Positions 27,519 to 37,372 of a stretch of 64,000 nt of DNA are shown piece by piece (the stretch's first letter is position 1; every line of letters starts with the position of its first letter). The position numbers and the translations under genes are program-made. The stretch lies in the NCBI GenBank assembly GCA_015229005.1, contig JADGCL010000002.1, positions 1-64,000 of the forward strand, read 5' to 3'. Under the pieces are notes generated by a model, which saw nothing but the letters and a program-made list of their open reading frames with translations, was not told the DNA's origin and made no database searches. This stretch comes from Magnetococcales bacterium. GTDB lineage: Bacteria > Pseudomonadota > Magnetococcia > Magnetococcales > JADGCL01.

Positions 27519-28550
27519 TCACTTGCCCGGGGCCGCCGCCTTCGCCGCCGCAAGCTCCGCGTCGATGGCCGTCTTGAACTCCTCCAACGGCAGGGAGCCG
27601 ACCATCGAAATGCCGTTCACGAAGAAGGTCGGGGTCCCGGAAACCCCCAGCCGCTCACCCTCTTCCCGGTCGGCCTTGACCCGGGCCGCCTGCGTGCCGC
27701 CGTCAAGACAGGCATCGAACTTCGCTGCGTCCAAACCGGTCGCCTTCGCCAGCGCCTTGAGATCGGGAACCGTGAGCTTGTTCTGCTGCTTGAACATCGC
27801 GTCGTGGAACGGCCAGAACTTCCCCTGCTCCTCGGCGCACTGACCGGCCTCGGAAGCCTTGGCCGCATTCGCGTGAAACGGCATGGGGAAATGGCGAAAG
27901 ACGATCCTGATCCGATCCCCGTAGTGGGCCAGAAGCTGCCCGAGGACATCCTGAACACGGCTGCAATAGGGACATTCGAAATCCGAGAACTCGACCACCG
28001 TCACCGCCGCCTGCGCCCCGCCCTTGACCGGGGTCATCGCCCCCTTGACCTCCACCCGCGGCGGTTCGGGCGCCGTCAGGAGAATTTCGGCGTTGTACTT
28101 CTGCTCAAGGCGACCGATGACCTTCCCCCAGGCGGCCCGCTCCCCCTGAAGCTTCAGGAATTTCCCGACCTTCGCTCGCAACTCGTCGTCCACATTGGGA
28201 AATTTCTGGGCATTGGCCTTGAGAAACTGATCGACCTCCGACGATTCCACCGGCTTCGCCGTCCTGGCGATCTCCTGCTCGAGATAGGCGTCGGCGGTCA
28301 TCCCCAGGGACTTCGCCTCCAGCTCCAGGAGATGATCGGCGACCAAGTCCCGCGCCTGATCGTGGCGCAACTGGTAGAGCTGCCGATCCACCTCGTAGCG
28401 CTTCATCCCCAGCGCCTTGTCCACCTCCTCCACGGTGATCTGCTTCCCGCCCACCTTGGCCGCCAGGGTGCCGGCTTGCAGGGGAGCAGCCACGGAGAGC
28501 GCCAACCAGGCGCCAACCGCCAACATCAGGTACCGCTTCGATCGCATCAT
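27519..28550 (-). CDS. DsbA-family thiol-disulphide protein with SurA-like N-terminal region
   Basis: 343 residues from ATG 28550; the 510-residue track ORF runs upstream through the COQ10-like genes out of frame. A signal peptide (YLMLAVGAWLALSVAAPLQAG) precedes a helical region (about 30-160) resembling the SurA/parvulin N-domain: VGGKQITVEEVDKAL, LVADHLLELEAKSLGMT. From residue 185 comes a DsbA thioredoxin fold with FSDFECPYCSRVQ and the cis-Pro loop VSGTPTFFVNG. Expected to act in the periplasm on disulphides of exported proteins. It lies 29 bases after the COQ10-like pair. Confidence 0.88.
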   Translation of the reverse strand: MMRSKRYLMLAVGAWLALSVAAPLQAGTLAAKVGGKQITVEEVDKALGMKRYEVDRQLYQLRHDQARDLVADHLLELEAKSLGMTADAYLEQEIARTAKPVESSEVDQFLKANAQKFPNVDDELRAKVGKFLKLQGERAAWGKVIGRLEQKYNAEILLTAPEPPRVEVKGAMTPVKGGAQAAVTVVEFSDFECPYCSRVQDVLGQLLAHYGDRIRIVFRHFPMPFHANAAKASEAGQCAEEQGKFWPFHDAMFKQQNKLTVPDLKALAKATGLDAAKFDACLDGGTQAARVKADREEGERLGVSGTPTFFVNGISMVGSLPLEEFKTAIDAELAAAKAAAPGK

Positions 28551-28579
28551 GGGTTGGGTAGTCCTCGAACTCTCTCTCG

Positions 28580-29011
28580 TCAGCGGCCGTACACGCTCTG
28601 GGCCCGTTGTTGGAACGCCTGAACCATGTCCTTGGTAACCTTGGCGAAAAGTGGCCCAAGGGTGGCATTGAGGAGGCGATTCTTGAACTGAAACTTGATC
28701 TCGAAATCCACCCGCGTCCCGCTCCCGACGGGGGTAAAGAGCCAGGTACTCTCCAGGCTCTGGAAAGGCCCCGACTCGAGTTGGATATCCACCCTCTGCC
28801 CGGGAATCAGGCGATCGATTGTCCGGAAGGTCTCCCGCATCCCCTTGATGGCGAAGGTCATCTCCGAGCGGAAACTGGTCCCGGTCTCCTCCGACTTCGT
28901 CGCCTTGACGCACCAGGGGAGGAATTCCGGGTAACGATCCATGTCCACCACGAGATCGTACATCTGCTGCGGCGACCAGGTCACGACCGTCGAGGCCTCG
29001 CGATGGATCAT
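28580..29011 (-). CDS. COQ10/START-like protein (ratA-type), second of tandem pair
   Basis: 143 residues with the SRPBCC/COQ10 pattern: SPQQMYDLVVDMDRYPEFLP, WCVKATKSEETG, the hydrophobic-pocket strand LESTWLFTPVGSGTRVDFEI and the C-terminal helix. Its ATG overlaps the stop of the gene before as ATGA, so translation is coupled. Homologues bind quinone-like lipids or are annotated as RatA; the ligand is unknown. Paralogue of the preceding gene. Confidence 0.85.
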   Translation of the reverse strand: MIHREASTVVTWSPQQMYDLVVDMDRYPEFLPWCVKATKSEETGTSFRSEMTFAIKGMRETFRTIDRLIPGQRVDIQLESGPFQSLESTWLFTPVGSGTRVDFEIKFQFKNRLLNATLGPLFAKVTKDMVQAFQQRAQSVYGR

Positions 29012-29463
29012 GATGCCCCGCCCCCTTTCCCCCCGTCGCCGTAGATCGCACGCGCCCGGTCGCGGAAAGCCACCAGCATCTGTCGGGATATGTGCGTGAA
29101 AACCGGCCCCACCATGACCTCCTTGACCCGGTTGCGAAAACGGAAATTGATGAAAAAATCGACCCGGGTCTGGTTGCCGACCGGGGTGAAGTGCCAGGTG
29201 CTGGCCAGGTACTGGAACGGCCCGCTCTTCAGGTTGATCTCGACCCGGCTGCCCGGCACCACCGTGTCCAGCGTCTGGAAGGTCTCGCGGATGCCCTTGT
29301 AGGCCACCGTCAGCTCGGCCATGAACTGCCCCGGCTGGTGGTCGAAGGCCCGGGTCTTCACGCACCAGGGCAGAAACTGGGGATAGCTCCCCACGTCAAC
29401 CACCAGATCGTACATCTGGGTCGCACTGAACGGGAGGATCTCACTGAGGCGGATCTGGGGCAT
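29008..29463 (-). CDS. COQ10/START-like protein, first of tandem pair
   Basis: 151 residues, same fold as the next gene: SATQMYDLVVDVGSYPQFLP, WCVKTRAF, YLASTWHFTPVGNQTRVDFF and a final helix RQMLVAFRDRARAIYG. The two share most of their conserved positions but diverge elsewhere, pointing to an old duplication. It overlaps the start of the next gene by four bases. Near trmL and the dsb-like gene; a link to respiratory quinones is possible given the bc1 operon close by. Confidence 0.85.
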   Translation of the reverse strand: MPQIRLSEILPFSATQMYDLVVDVGSYPQFLPWCVKTRAFDHQPGQFMAELTVAYKGIRETFQTLDTVVPGSRVEINLKSGPFQYLASTWHFTPVGNQTRVDFFINFRFRNRVKEVMVGPVFTHISRQMLVAFRDRARAIYGDGGKGGGAS

Positions 29464-29683
29464 CGGGCTTTCGGCGGCGCGGTCTCGATGCGACCTTATC
29501 GTCGCGTTTCTCCAAGACTTCTTCAAAGCAAAGGGGGCGCAAACCGCACGCCCCGGACGAAGGCGCCGGACCCCGGGCGGAGAGTTCTTCGCGGAGGGCT
29601 TCATCCAGCACGTTGTCAACGGGCTCCCAATCCAATATCCTGTGAGGATATTCCAAACCGGCGTCCCGGTCCATGCTCCGCAT
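29441..29683 (-). CDS. Small hypothetical protein upstream of the COQ10-like pair
   Basis: 80 residues. GGAGGAGG lies ten bases before ATG 29683, a good ribosome site, and the ORF overlaps the start of the first COQ10-like gene by 23 bases in another frame. The N-terminal half (PHRILDWEPVDNVLDEALRE) reads like a natural acidic helix; the C-terminal part is basic. No family recognised. A plus-strand ORF across the same DNA has no such signals. Could be a real leader gene of the unit, or chance. Confidence 0.5.
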   Translation of the reverse strand: MRSMDRDAGLEYPHRILDWEPVDNVLDEALREELSARGPAPSSGACGLRPLCFEEVLEKRDDKVASRPRRRKPDAPDPPQ

Positions 29684-29811
29684 GAGGCCCTTTCCTCCTC
29701 CCCCGGAAATCGGGGGCGGGGTGTGATCGGACCCCCACGCGGAAACCCGGAACCTGCGGGCGCCCGGTTGGCTACACTCGCAATGAAGGACTCATCAAGG
29801 AGGCTTGGAAG

Positions 29812-30816
29812 ATGACGATTCGTATCGGTGTCAACGGGTTCGGCCGCATCGGCAGGATGGTTGTCCGCGCAAAGCTCGGCAACTCCAAGTACGACAACAT
29901 CGAGTTGGTGGGCATCAACGACCTCGGCGCCAAGGACACCATGGTCCACCTGCTCAAGTACGACTCGGTGGCACTGCGCCTCAAGCAGGAGGTCCACGCC
30001 ACCCCCGAGGGGATCTCCATCGACGGCAAGAACATCCCCATCCTCTCGCAGCGCAACCCCGCCGACCTGCCCTGGGGCAAGATGGGCGTCGACTACGTCG
30101 TCGAGTCCACCGGCTTCTTCACCAAGCGCGACGCCGCCGAAGGCCACATCAAGGGCGGCGCCAAGCGCGTCGTCATCTCCGCCCCCGCTACCGGCGATGT
30201 CAAGACGATCGTCATGGGCGTCAACGAGAACGAGTACGACCCCAAGGCCCACACCGTCCTCTCCAACGCCTCCTGCACCACCAACTGCCTCGCCCCCTTC
30301 GCCAAGGTGATCCTGGACAAGTTCGGCATCAAGCGCGGCCTGATGACCACCGTCCACGCCTACACCAACGACCAGAGCATCCTCGACTTCCCCCACAGCG
30401 ACCTTCGCCGCGCCCGCGCCGCCGCCGTCAACATGATCCCCACCAAGACCGGCGCCGCCGCAGCCATCGGCCTCGTCATCCCCGCCCTCAAGGGTAAGTT
30501 CGACGGCGGCGCCGTGCGCGTCCCGACCCCGAACGTCTCCATCGTCGACGCGGTCATGGAAGTCGAGAAGTCCACCTCCGTCGAGGAGGTCAACGCCGCC
30601 CTCAAGGCCGCCACCAATCAGTACCTCGGCTACACCGACGAGCCCCTGGTCTCCATCGATTTCCAGGGCGACCCCCGCTCCTCCATCGTCGATGGCGGCT
30701 GCACCAAGGTCATCGGCGGTCTCTCCGTCAAGGTGATGAGCTGGTACGACAACGAGTGGGGCTATTCCAATCGCGTCCTCGACCTGATCCAGCACATCGC
30801 CTCCCAGGAGAAGTAA
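29812..30816 (+). CDS. gap: Glyceraldehyde-3-phosphate dehydrogenase, type I
   Basis: 334 residues, full length. Rossmann start IRIGVNGFGRIGRMVVRA, catalytic SNASCTTNCLAP with the active Cys, and the C-terminal WYDNEWGYSNRVLDL. It interconverts glyceraldehyde-3-phosphate and 1,3-bisphosphoglycerate. Possible cofactor choice (NAD or NADP) was not settled. It is followed within 11 bases by the PPDK-like gene, so a shared transcript and a carbon-metabolism link are likely. Confidence 0.98.
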   Translation: MTIRIGVNGFGRIGRMVVRAKLGNSKYDNIELVGINDLGAKDTMVHLLKYDSVALRLKQEVHATPEGISIDGKNIPILSQRNPADLPWGKMGVDYVVESTGFFTKRDAAEGHIKGGAKRVVISAPATGDVKTIVMGVNENEYDPKAHTVLSNASCTTNCLAPFAKVILDKFGIKRGLMTTVHAYTNDQSILDFPHSDLRRARAAAVNMIPTKTGAAAAIGLVIPALKGKFDGGAVRVPTPNVSIVDAVMEVEKSTSVEEVNAALKAATNQYLGYTDEPLVSIDFQGDPRSSIVDGGCTKVIGGLSVKVMSWYDNEWGYSNRVLDLIQHIASQEK

Positions 30817-30826
30817 GCCTCCGACC

Positions 30827-33800
30827 GTGGCCAACGGCCCCGAGTCCGCAACCGAAATCGATCGGAATCGGCCCCCCGATTCCGATGCGGTTCGGGCCAA
30901 TCTGGACCAGACCTACGTGGAGCGGGTCGCAATCGACCCGCTCCACTTGGTCCTCACCCTCCCGGTCGCGGACTTCTTCGGCCTCTCCCGCGCCCTCGAA
31001 CACCTCCTCCTCGAACTCAACCACCCGCTGCGCAATTGGCCCCTCCTCCTCCCGGAACTCAAGGGCTTTCTCCTCCAGAACAGCAACCGCTACCTCCCCC
31101 ATCCCCGGGGACCCGAGTGTTTTACCCTTTTTTTTGGATTTTTCCTCCAGGCCCTGGCCGAATCCACCCGACCCCAGACCCGCGCCGAGGCCCTCGTCGC
31201 CCTGACCGCGGCGCTCGATCGCCTGGCCGGACTCATGGACGGCAACCTGGCCACCCCCTACGGCGCCGTCTGGGAAGATATTTTCTCCAGGCTCGCCGCC
31301 CTGCCGACAGAGGAGCAACGTCTCCTCGCCCAGAGCCATTTCCCCCTGGCGCGGATCATCCGTACCCTCCTGGAACACACCGGCGACAGCGCCCCCATCG
31401 CCCTCGCCCCCATGCACTCCCTCCTGGGTGTCTCCTGCCGAACGACCTACGATCACTGGCTCACCCAGTTTGACCCGGGCGTCTTCGCCGAGCCCGCCGC
31501 CACCGCCTTCGAGCGGATCCGCCACGACGCCCTGAGGCACGATGCCCAGAGGCTCGAACGGCTCCTCGCGGCGCCTCCCTCCCGGGCCAATCTCTTCAAA
31601 CTGGCGGCCCTGCCCTCCTATCTTGACATCGTCCGCGGTTACCGCCAGGCAGTCGACCAGCTCGGCGAGCCGGCCGGAGGCGAGGCCTCGCCGGCAGCGG
31701 CCCGCTTCAGCGAAAGCCGCAAGCTCCGCTTCATGTTCCATATCCTCGAGATGGAGTCCCTCGACCTCATCCACGAGGAGACCCTGAAAAAGGTCAACCT
31801 CAGCCTGGTCCATCTCGTCGAACTCAAACAATCCTTCGGGCGGATGGAGGAACTCTTCCTCTCGACCTTCGCCTTCCTCAAGACCAACGTCGTCCGCTAT
31901 CCCCACACCGCCCTCCAGTGCATCGAGGTCCTGGGTACCGAGGTCTTCCGCCGCGAAAGCAGCATCCTCATGGAGGCCTTCCTCGACCAGGTGGTCCGCT
32001 TCGGCTTTCAACACGCCCGCATCCAGGGAGTGGGCGCCGACTGGCAACCCCGGGTCAACCCGGCGCACCTGTATAATATCCGCGTCTGGCTCAACCTCAT
32101 CATCCAGCGGCCCAAGTGGTGTTCGACCCTGCTGTCGGCCCTGATCCTCAATATCAAGCTCACCGGCGTCCTCATCCGCGACACCGATCTCTTCCAGAAA
32201 GAGATCACCGCCCTCCTCAACAGCGAGTTTGCCCCGGTCACCAACCTGGTCAAGCAGTTTTGCCGTCTCCTCCCGGTCTATTACAACGAGATCGGCGCCG
32301 AGGGCGAGATCCGCGAGGTCTCCACCGAGCTCGACGAAATCCACCGGCGGGCGGATCGCCTGGTCCACTTCCTCCGCAAGCAGTGCCATGTGGAGAGTAC
32401 CAATCTCACCGTCGAGCTTGCCCGCGCCGCCCTCCACTTCTGGCGAACAGGCGACAAGACTCCCCTCGCCGGTGTCATCGCCCCACCCCTCTGGGCCTCC
32501 CTCGAGACCGGCAGCGATCTCTTCGACCGGGTCCACGCGCTCACCGTGCGCCTCTTCGCGGCCCTCGACCTGGCCGACGAGACCGCACTCCTCACGGTCA
32601 CCCCCGAAAGGATCGCCGCCACTCTCGCCCCGTGGGAGGATTCCGATCCCGGCGAACGTCGGCGCCTCTTTCTCCTCTGCCGGCTCTATCACCTCCTCCA
32701 CGCGAAATACAACCTGGGCGCCCAGGGGGTGCGGGAGGCCCTCGCCGGGGTCCACGATCTGAACCTGACCACTCGGGAGAAGCTCCTCGACCTCCTCGAC
32801 CAGGGCGTGACCGGGCTGCCCCGCCTCGAGGCCCTGCTCGACACCCTGGAGGAGTTGCGGGCCGTCATCCACTCCCCGGAACGGTTCGAGGCCCGCGAGG
32901 AGCTCTACCGCAAGCGTCATCTCACCGTCGACATCCCCTCGGTATACGGGCGCTATCTCGAACGGAAATTCGACGCCCTCTCCCTGACCTTCCGCCTGGA
33001 GAACCTGGCCAGCGTCGAGTTGGAGGCGCTCGTCCGGCGAATCCCCGAGGAGTACATCTCCCAGGCGATTTTTTTCCGCGTCGCCAAGTATCTCAAGATC
33101 TTCCTCCGCGCCCTCGCCCTCGACGGCATCACCTCGCGCAAACTGACGAACCTGGGGAAGGTCCTCGATCGAACCCTGGAACTCAATCTCTTTGCCTTCG
33201 ACCAATACCGCGACATCTTCCAGGGGTTTTCCCAAGCGGTGACGGACATCGTCACCACCTACTTCACCAGTTACCACCGGGACAATCTGGCGATCATCGT
33301 TCCCGAGATCCCCGTGGAAGCCCTGACCCGCCGCTTCGCACCCCTGCGGACGGCGGAGCTGCCGGCCTCGGTCGAACGGATGAGCGAGGCCCTGCTGCGG
33401 GATCTCATCGGCGAGGCCTTCGGTCTCCAGGCCCTCGACAATTTCGTCGCCCGGCTGCAGAAGGCGCTTACCCGCCAGGAGGGGCGTCTCGCCCCGGAGC
33501 AGCTCGACCGCCTGATGAGCTATGACCCGGGCAAACTCTTCTGTCCGATCCACCACCCGACCGACCGCACCCGCAATCTGATCCACCTGGGGGCCAAGGG
33601 CTTCAACCTGGTACAGATGGCCGAGGATGGCCTGCCGGTCCCCGCCGGGGTCATCGTCACCACCGAGTATTTCCGCTGCCACGACCTCGTCGCCCAATTC
33701 CCGCCGGCTCGGCGCGAATTCGCGGCGATGTTGCGCCACGAGGTGCATGGCCTCGAGAGAGAGACCGGACTCCATTTCGGCTCGACCACCAGGCCGCTCC

Positions 33801-35110
33801 TCCTCTCGGTCCGGAGCGGCGCCCTGATCTCGATGCCGGGCATGATGCATACCATCCACAACGTCGGCCTGAACGAGGAGATCGTCGCCGGGCTCGCCCA
33901 CGCCACCGGTCGCCCCTTCTTCGCCTGGGACAACTATCGCCGCTTCATCCAGTCCTGGTCGATGACCCACGATGTCGACCGCCAGGTCTTCACCGCCCTG
34001 ATGCGCGCCGCCAAACACAGTCACGGCGTCCGCAAGAAACACGAGTTGAGCCCATCGGCGATGGCCAACCTGGCCAGGCAGTACCGGTGCGCCGCCCAGG
34101 GCCTCGGGGTCGAAATCCCCGACAACCCCTGGGAGCAGCTCACGGCGGCGATCCACCGGGTCCTCGCCTCCTGGGAGAGCGACAAGGCCGGGGAGTATCG
34201 ACGCCTGATGGGCGTCTCCCACCGTTGGGGAACGGCGGTCGTCCTCCAACGGATGGTCTTCGGCAACGTCCATGAGCAGGCGGGCAGCGGCGTCGTCTTC
34301 ACCGCCCACCCGCATCGCAAGCTCGACCGGGTGGTCCTGTGGGGAGATTACACCATCGGCGACCAGGGAGAGGACATCGTCGGCGGCCTGGTCTCGACCC
34401 GGCCCATCTCCCTGGAACAGTGCCAGTATGACCGCCGCCCCCCGGCCTCCAGTCTGGAACGCTGCTTCCCGGAGATCTTCCAGGCCCTCCTCAAAGTCGC
34501 CGAGCAGCTCATCTACACCCAGGGGTGGAACCCGCAGGAGATGGAGTTCACCTTCGACGGCCCCTCGACCGAAAACCTCTACATGCTGCAAACCCGGGAC
34601 ATGTCCTCGGCCTCCCGGCTCAACCCCCTGGCCGGCGTCTTCGTCGAGCGGCCGGAACTCGCCACCGCCCTCCTCGGCCAGGGGATCGGGGTCAGCGGCG
34701 GCGCCCTCTGTGGCCGGGTCGTCTTCTCCGCGGCGCACATCGAACGTTTTCGCCGCGAGGGGGAAAAGGTCCCCCTGATCCTGGTCCGCTACGATACCGT
34801 CCCCGACGACATCCGCGAGGTCGTCCTGGTGGACGGACTCCTCACCGCCCGCGGCGGACAAACCTCCCATGCCGCCATCGTCACCGCCCGCCTGGGGAAG
34901 ACCTGCGTCGTGGGCTTCGAGGAGCTGACCCTCTGGGAGGGCGATGAGCGTTGCACCATGGGAGGGGTCACCATCCGCCCCGGGGAGATGATCGCCATCG
35001 ATGGGCGGCGGGGACGAGTCTATCGCGGCGAGCAGCCGGTGACGCACGCGATCGTCGGGACCTCGGCTGCCGACCTGGCGGCGATGGATGAGGCAGATGA
35101 TGGCGACTGA
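30827..35110 (+). CDS. Large PPDK-like PEP/pyruvate-binding protein with unknown N-terminal region
   Basis: 1427 residues from GTG 30827. About 900 N-terminal residues, mostly helical, match no family I know. Residues about 915-1290 resemble the nucleotide-binding PPDK_N domain ([62 protein letters not shown]). At about 1340 the phospho-histidine domain appears as [20 protein letters not shown] with the catalytic His. The PEP/pyruvate TIM-barrel of true pyruvate phosphate dikinase is missing, so the phosphate acceptor must differ. It follows gap closely. Candidates include a dikinase acting on a polysaccharide or protein. The antisense 1439-residue ORF is a shadow. Confidence 0.85.
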   Translation: MANGPESATEIDRNRPPDSDAVRANLDQTYVERVAIDPLHLVLTLPVADFFGLSRALEHLLLELNHPLRNWPLLLPELKGFLLQNSNRYLPHPRGPECFTLFFGFFLQALAESTRPQTRAEALVALTAALDRLAGLMDGNLATPYGAVWEDIFSRLAALPTEEQRLLAQSHFPLARIIRTLLEHTGDSAPIALAPMHSLLGVSCRTTYDHWLTQFDPGVFAEPAATAFERIRHDALRHDAQRLERLLAAPPSRANLFKLAALPSYLDIVRGYRQAVDQLGEPAGGEASPAAARFSESRKLRFMFHILEMESLDLIHEETLKKVNLSLVHLVELKQSFGRMEELFLSTFAFLKTNVVRYPHTALQCIEVLGTEVFRRESSILMEAFLDQVVRFGFQHARIQGVGADWQPRVNPAHLYNIRVWLNLIIQRPKWCSTLLSALILNIKLTGVLIRDTDLFQKEITALLNSEFAPVTNLVKQFCRLLPVYYNEIGAEGEIREVSTELDEIHRRADRLVHFLRKQCHVESTNLTVELARAALHFWRTGDKTPLAGVIAPPLWASLETGSDLFDRVHALTVRLFAALDLADETALLTVTPERIAATLAPWEDSDPGERRRLFLLCRLYHLLHAKYNLGAQGVREALAGVHDLNLTTREKLLDLLDQGVTGLPRLEALLDTLEELRAVIHSPERFEAREELYRKRHLTVDIPSVYGRYLERKFDALSLTFRLENLASVELEALVRRIPEEYISQAIFFRVAKYLKIFLRALALDGITSRKLTNLGKVLDRTLELNLFAFDQYRDIFQGFSQAVTDIVTTYFTSYHRDNLAIIVPEIPVEALTRRFAPLRTAELPASVERMSEALLRDLIGEAFGLQALDNFVARLQKALTRQEGRLAPEQLDRLMSYDPGKLFCPIHHPTDRTRNLIHLGAKGFNLVQMAEDGLPVPAGVIVTTEYFRCHDLVAQFPPARREFAAMLRHEVHGLERETGLHFGSTTRPLLLSVRSGALISMPGMMHTIHNVGLNEEIVAGLAHATGRPFFAWDNYRRFIQSWSMTHDVDRQVFTALMRAAKHSHGVRKKHELSPSAMANLARQYRCAAQGLGVEIPDNPWEQLTAAIHRVLASWESDKAGEYRRLMGVSHRWGTAVVLQRMVFGNVHEQAGSGVVFTAHPHRKLDRVVLWGDYTIGDQGEDIVGGLVSTRPISLEQCQYDRRPPASSLERCFPEIFQALLKVAEQLIYTQGWNPQEMEFTFDGPSTENLYMLQTRDMSSASRLNPLAGVFVERPELATALLGQGIGVSGGALCGRVVFSAAHIERFRREGEKVPLILVRYDTVPDDIREVVLVDGLLTARGGQTSHAAIVTARLGKTCVVGFEELTLWEGDERCTMGGVTIRPGEMIAIDGRRGRVYRGEQPVTHAIVGTSAADLAAMDEADDGD

Positions 35111-35207
35111 ATCGGCCCTGGGCCCGTGCCACCCCCGAAGGCCCCGGATGGACCGTTGTCAAGGCCATCCCACGGACTATCATGGCCGTTCCCATGACTT
35201 TTCAGGA

Positions 35208-35237
35208 CCGTTTTTCATTCGATATCGGTCAATCTGA
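35208..35237. repeat. Shared upstream motif, thiS-thiG copy
   Basis: Agrees with 18009-18038 at 23 of 30 positions around TCGGTCAATC and ends about 65 bases before the thiS-thiG start. The rest of this 191-bp gap shows no TPP-riboswitch core (no CTGAGA/ACCTGAT pair). Confidence 0.45.
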
Positions 35238-35301
35238 TCAAAATTTCCGGTTCTGTACTTCGGTGAACGCCTACCATTCGATGAAGTGCAAGGGAGCGCC
35301 C

Positions 35302-36285
35302 ATGAAGATCCAACTGAACGGCGAGGCCTTCGAGTTGCCGGACGGGAGTACGGTCCACGAGCTCCTGGTCCGTCTGGAGTTCAACCCACAGCGGGTGGCA
35401 GTCGAACGAAATCTGGAAGTCGTCTCCCGACAGGGATACCATGAGGAACGGCTTCAGGAAGGAGACCGGATCGAGGTGGTTCATTTCATCGGCGGCGGGG
35501 AGGCAACCTTGACAGAAGATCCTTTGGTGATTGCCGGCAAGAGCTATCGAAGCCGGCTCCTGGTGGGAACAGGCAAATACAAGGACTTCGAGGAGACGGC
35601 ACGGGCGATCGAGGCCTCGGGGGCGGAGATCGTCACGGTCGCGGTGCGGCGGGTCAACGTCAGCGACCCGAAGGCGCCGATGTTGACCGATCACGTCGAT
35701 CCGCGACGCTACACCTATCTGCCCAATACCGCCGGTTGCTTCAACGCCGACGAGGCGGTGCGCACCTTGCGCCTGGCGCGGGAAGCGGGTGGCTGGGATC
35801 TGGTCAAGCTCGAGGTTCTCTCCGATCCCAAATATCTCTGGCCGAACAATCCGGAGACCCTGAAGGCCGCCGAAATCCTGGTCCGGGAGGGGTTCAAGGT
35901 GATGGTCTACACCACCGACGACCCCTACCTGTGCAAGCGCTTCGAGGAGATGGGGTGCGTGGCGGTCATGCCCCTGGCGGCGCCGATCGGCTCCGGGCTG
36001 GGAGTGCGCAACCCCTTCACCATCCGCATCATCATCGAGCAGGCCAAGGTCCCGGTGTTGGTCGATGCCGGGGTGGGATCGGCCTCGGACGCGGCCATCG
36101 CCATGGAGTTGGGGTGCGACGGCGTCCTCATGAACACGGCGATCGCCGGGGCGAAACATCCCATCCTGATGGCGAGCGCGATGAAAAAGGCGGTCGAGGC
36201 GGGTCGGGAGTCGTTCCTGGCGGGGCGGATCCCGAAAAAACTCTACGCCACCGCCTCAAGCCCCCTGGATGGGACATTTTTCTGA
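35302..36285 (+). CDS. thiG: Fused sulphur carrier ThiS / thiazole synthase ThiG
   Basis: 327 residues from ATG 35302 (GGGAG upstream); the track ORF begins 40 codons too early. Residues 1-66 are a ThiS beta-grasp domain ending HFIGGG, the di-glycine normally at the free C-terminus. Residues from about 73 are Thi[15 protein letters not shown], the Schiff-base Lys169 in [33 protein letters not shown] and [20 protein letters not shown]. Together they build the thiazole half of thiamine. Such fusions are annotated in other genomes; a buried di-glycine means the chain must be cut or handled differently. No other thi genes lie nearby. Confidence 0.95.
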   Translation: MKIQLNGEAFELPDGSTVHELLVRLEFNPQRVAVERNLEVVSRQGYHEERLQEGDRIEVVHFIGGGEATLTEDPLVIAGKSYRSRLLVGTGKYKDFEETARAIEASGAEIVTVAVRRVNVSDPKAPMLTDHVDPRRYTYLPNTAGCFNADEAVRTLRLAREAGGWDLVKLEVLSDPKYLWPNNPETLKAAEILVREGFKVMVYTTDDPYLCKRFEEMGCVAVMPLAAPIGSGLGVRNPFTIRIIIEQAKVPVLVDAGVGSASDAAIAMELGCDGVLMNTAIAGAKHPILMASAMKKAVEAGRESFLAGRIPKKLYATASSPLDGTFF

Positions 36286-36287
36286 GG

Positions 36288-36836
36288 ATGGGCAACACCG
36301 GGCAAAAACCCTCCTGGGATCTGCGCTGGCCCGACCCGGTGGCGATCAAGGTCGCGGGCGAGCGCCTGTTGCCGGAGGTGGAAAAATCAGGCAGGGAACT
36401 GAACTGGCGTCTGCCGGTGGTGGTGCAGATGGAGTTCCCCCCGGATTCGACCGCCCTGCCGCGGGGTTTGCTGGTCTCCCCATGGGGCGTGGAGCGGATC
36501 TACTGGGGGCGTCCCGGAAAGGGGACGCCGCCGGTGCGCTCGGCGCTGCCCCTGGAGCCCGATGAGGCGGGTCGCGTCGCCCGGGGACAGGGGGTGCTGT
36601 TGACCACCGAAACGGGCGAACGCCCGGTCGTGATCGCCTGGGAACCGGAAACAGGACACCACTTCGTGGAATCCCTGCTGAGTTCGGTGGTTTGCGTCCT
36701 CTCGGTCGAAGAGGCGATCCAACGGGCCCTGGGAGAGGCCGGACCACCGGCGCCGGCCAGGTCGATTTCGAGCCACCTGGAGCGTCCGGTGGGGCGCCGG
36801 GCGCTCTTCCAGCTCTTCCGAAGGAAATCCTCCTGA
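36288..36836 (+). CDS. Hypothetical protein downstream of thiS-thiG
   Basis: 182 residues from ATG 36288, two bases after the thiG stop, so probably translated with it. Not recognised. Visible: PVVVQMEFPPDSTALPRGLL, SPWGVERIYWGRPGKGTPP, a GVLLTTETGERPVVIAWEPE strand pair and a basic tail VGRRALFQLFRRKSS. No signal peptide or membrane segment. A role in thiamine synthesis is only suggested by position. Confidence 0.75.
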   Translation: MGNTGQKPSWDLRWPDPVAIKVAGERLLPEVEKSGRELNWRLPVVVQMEFPPDSTALPRGLLVSPWGVERIYWGRPGKGTPPVRSALPLEPDEAGRVARGQGVLLTTETGERPVVIAWEPETGHHFVESLLSSVVCVLSVEEAIQRALGEAGPPAPARSISSHLERPVGRRALFQLFRRKSS

Positions 36837-36969
36837 CCCGGAAGCCGTTCACAACCTCTTCTTCGCATCAAGCAATGTTTTCGGCATGGTTTGCGCCAAC
36901 GCAGGACGGCGAAAAGGCAGACGGCAGACCCGATGGGATCTGGTAAGCTTGGTGGGAAAGGAGATTGCC

Positions 36970-37275
36970 ATGAGTATTGCCGTAACGTTCGACACCCATG
37001 CCTACATCAAGCGCCTGAGAAGCGCCGGAGTCCCCGAATCTCAGGCCGAGGCCCAGGCAGAGACCCTGAACAGGGCCTTGGACGAAGCCATCAATGGCAA
37101 AATGGCCGAACTGGCCACCAAGGGAGACTTGTGGCAGCTTGAAACCAAGCTCGACTCCAAAATCGACACCAAGATCGCCGAAGCCAAAGCCGACCTCATC
37201 AAATGGATGTTCGGCGTGGCCGCCGGGCAGGCGATGTTCATCATCGCCATTCTCAAAATGTTCCCGTCCCGTTGA
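36970..37275 (+). CDS. DUF1640-like coiled-coil membrane protein, copy A
   Basis: 101 residues from ATG 36970 with AAAGGAG just upstream. The N-terminal VTFDTHAYIKRLRSAGV and the C-terminal WMFGVAAGQAMFIIAILK single membrane helix bracket a coiled coil (ATKGDLWQLETKLDSKIDTK). A second copy at 63408 has nearly the same ends at the DNA level but a different middle. This family is often present in many copies per genome; in mitochondria a related protein (MCUR1/CCDC90) is membrane-bound. Function here unknown. Confidence 0.82.
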   Translation: MSIAVTFDTHAYIKRLRSAGVPESQAEAQAETLNRALDEAINGKMAELATKGDLWQLETKLDSKIDTKIAEAKADLIKWMFGVAAGQAMFIIAILKMFPSR

Positions 37276-37372
37276 ACCCTGGCCGCTCGTGGGATGCAGG
37301 CAAGAGGGATTTTCCCACCGAAGCCGGGGCAACCAGAGGTGATACCGGGCCATCCCGCCCAACGGAATGGCA

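Noticed and set aside
30728-35047. 1439-residue antisense ORF opposite the PPDK-like gene
   Set aside because: Third-position GC bias keeps the opposite strand open. The plus-strand product has conserved PPDK motifs; the antisense one has none.
35111-35301. TPP riboswitch before thiS-thiG
   Set aside because: The leader lacks the conserved thi-box sequences and a matching fold; not supportable.
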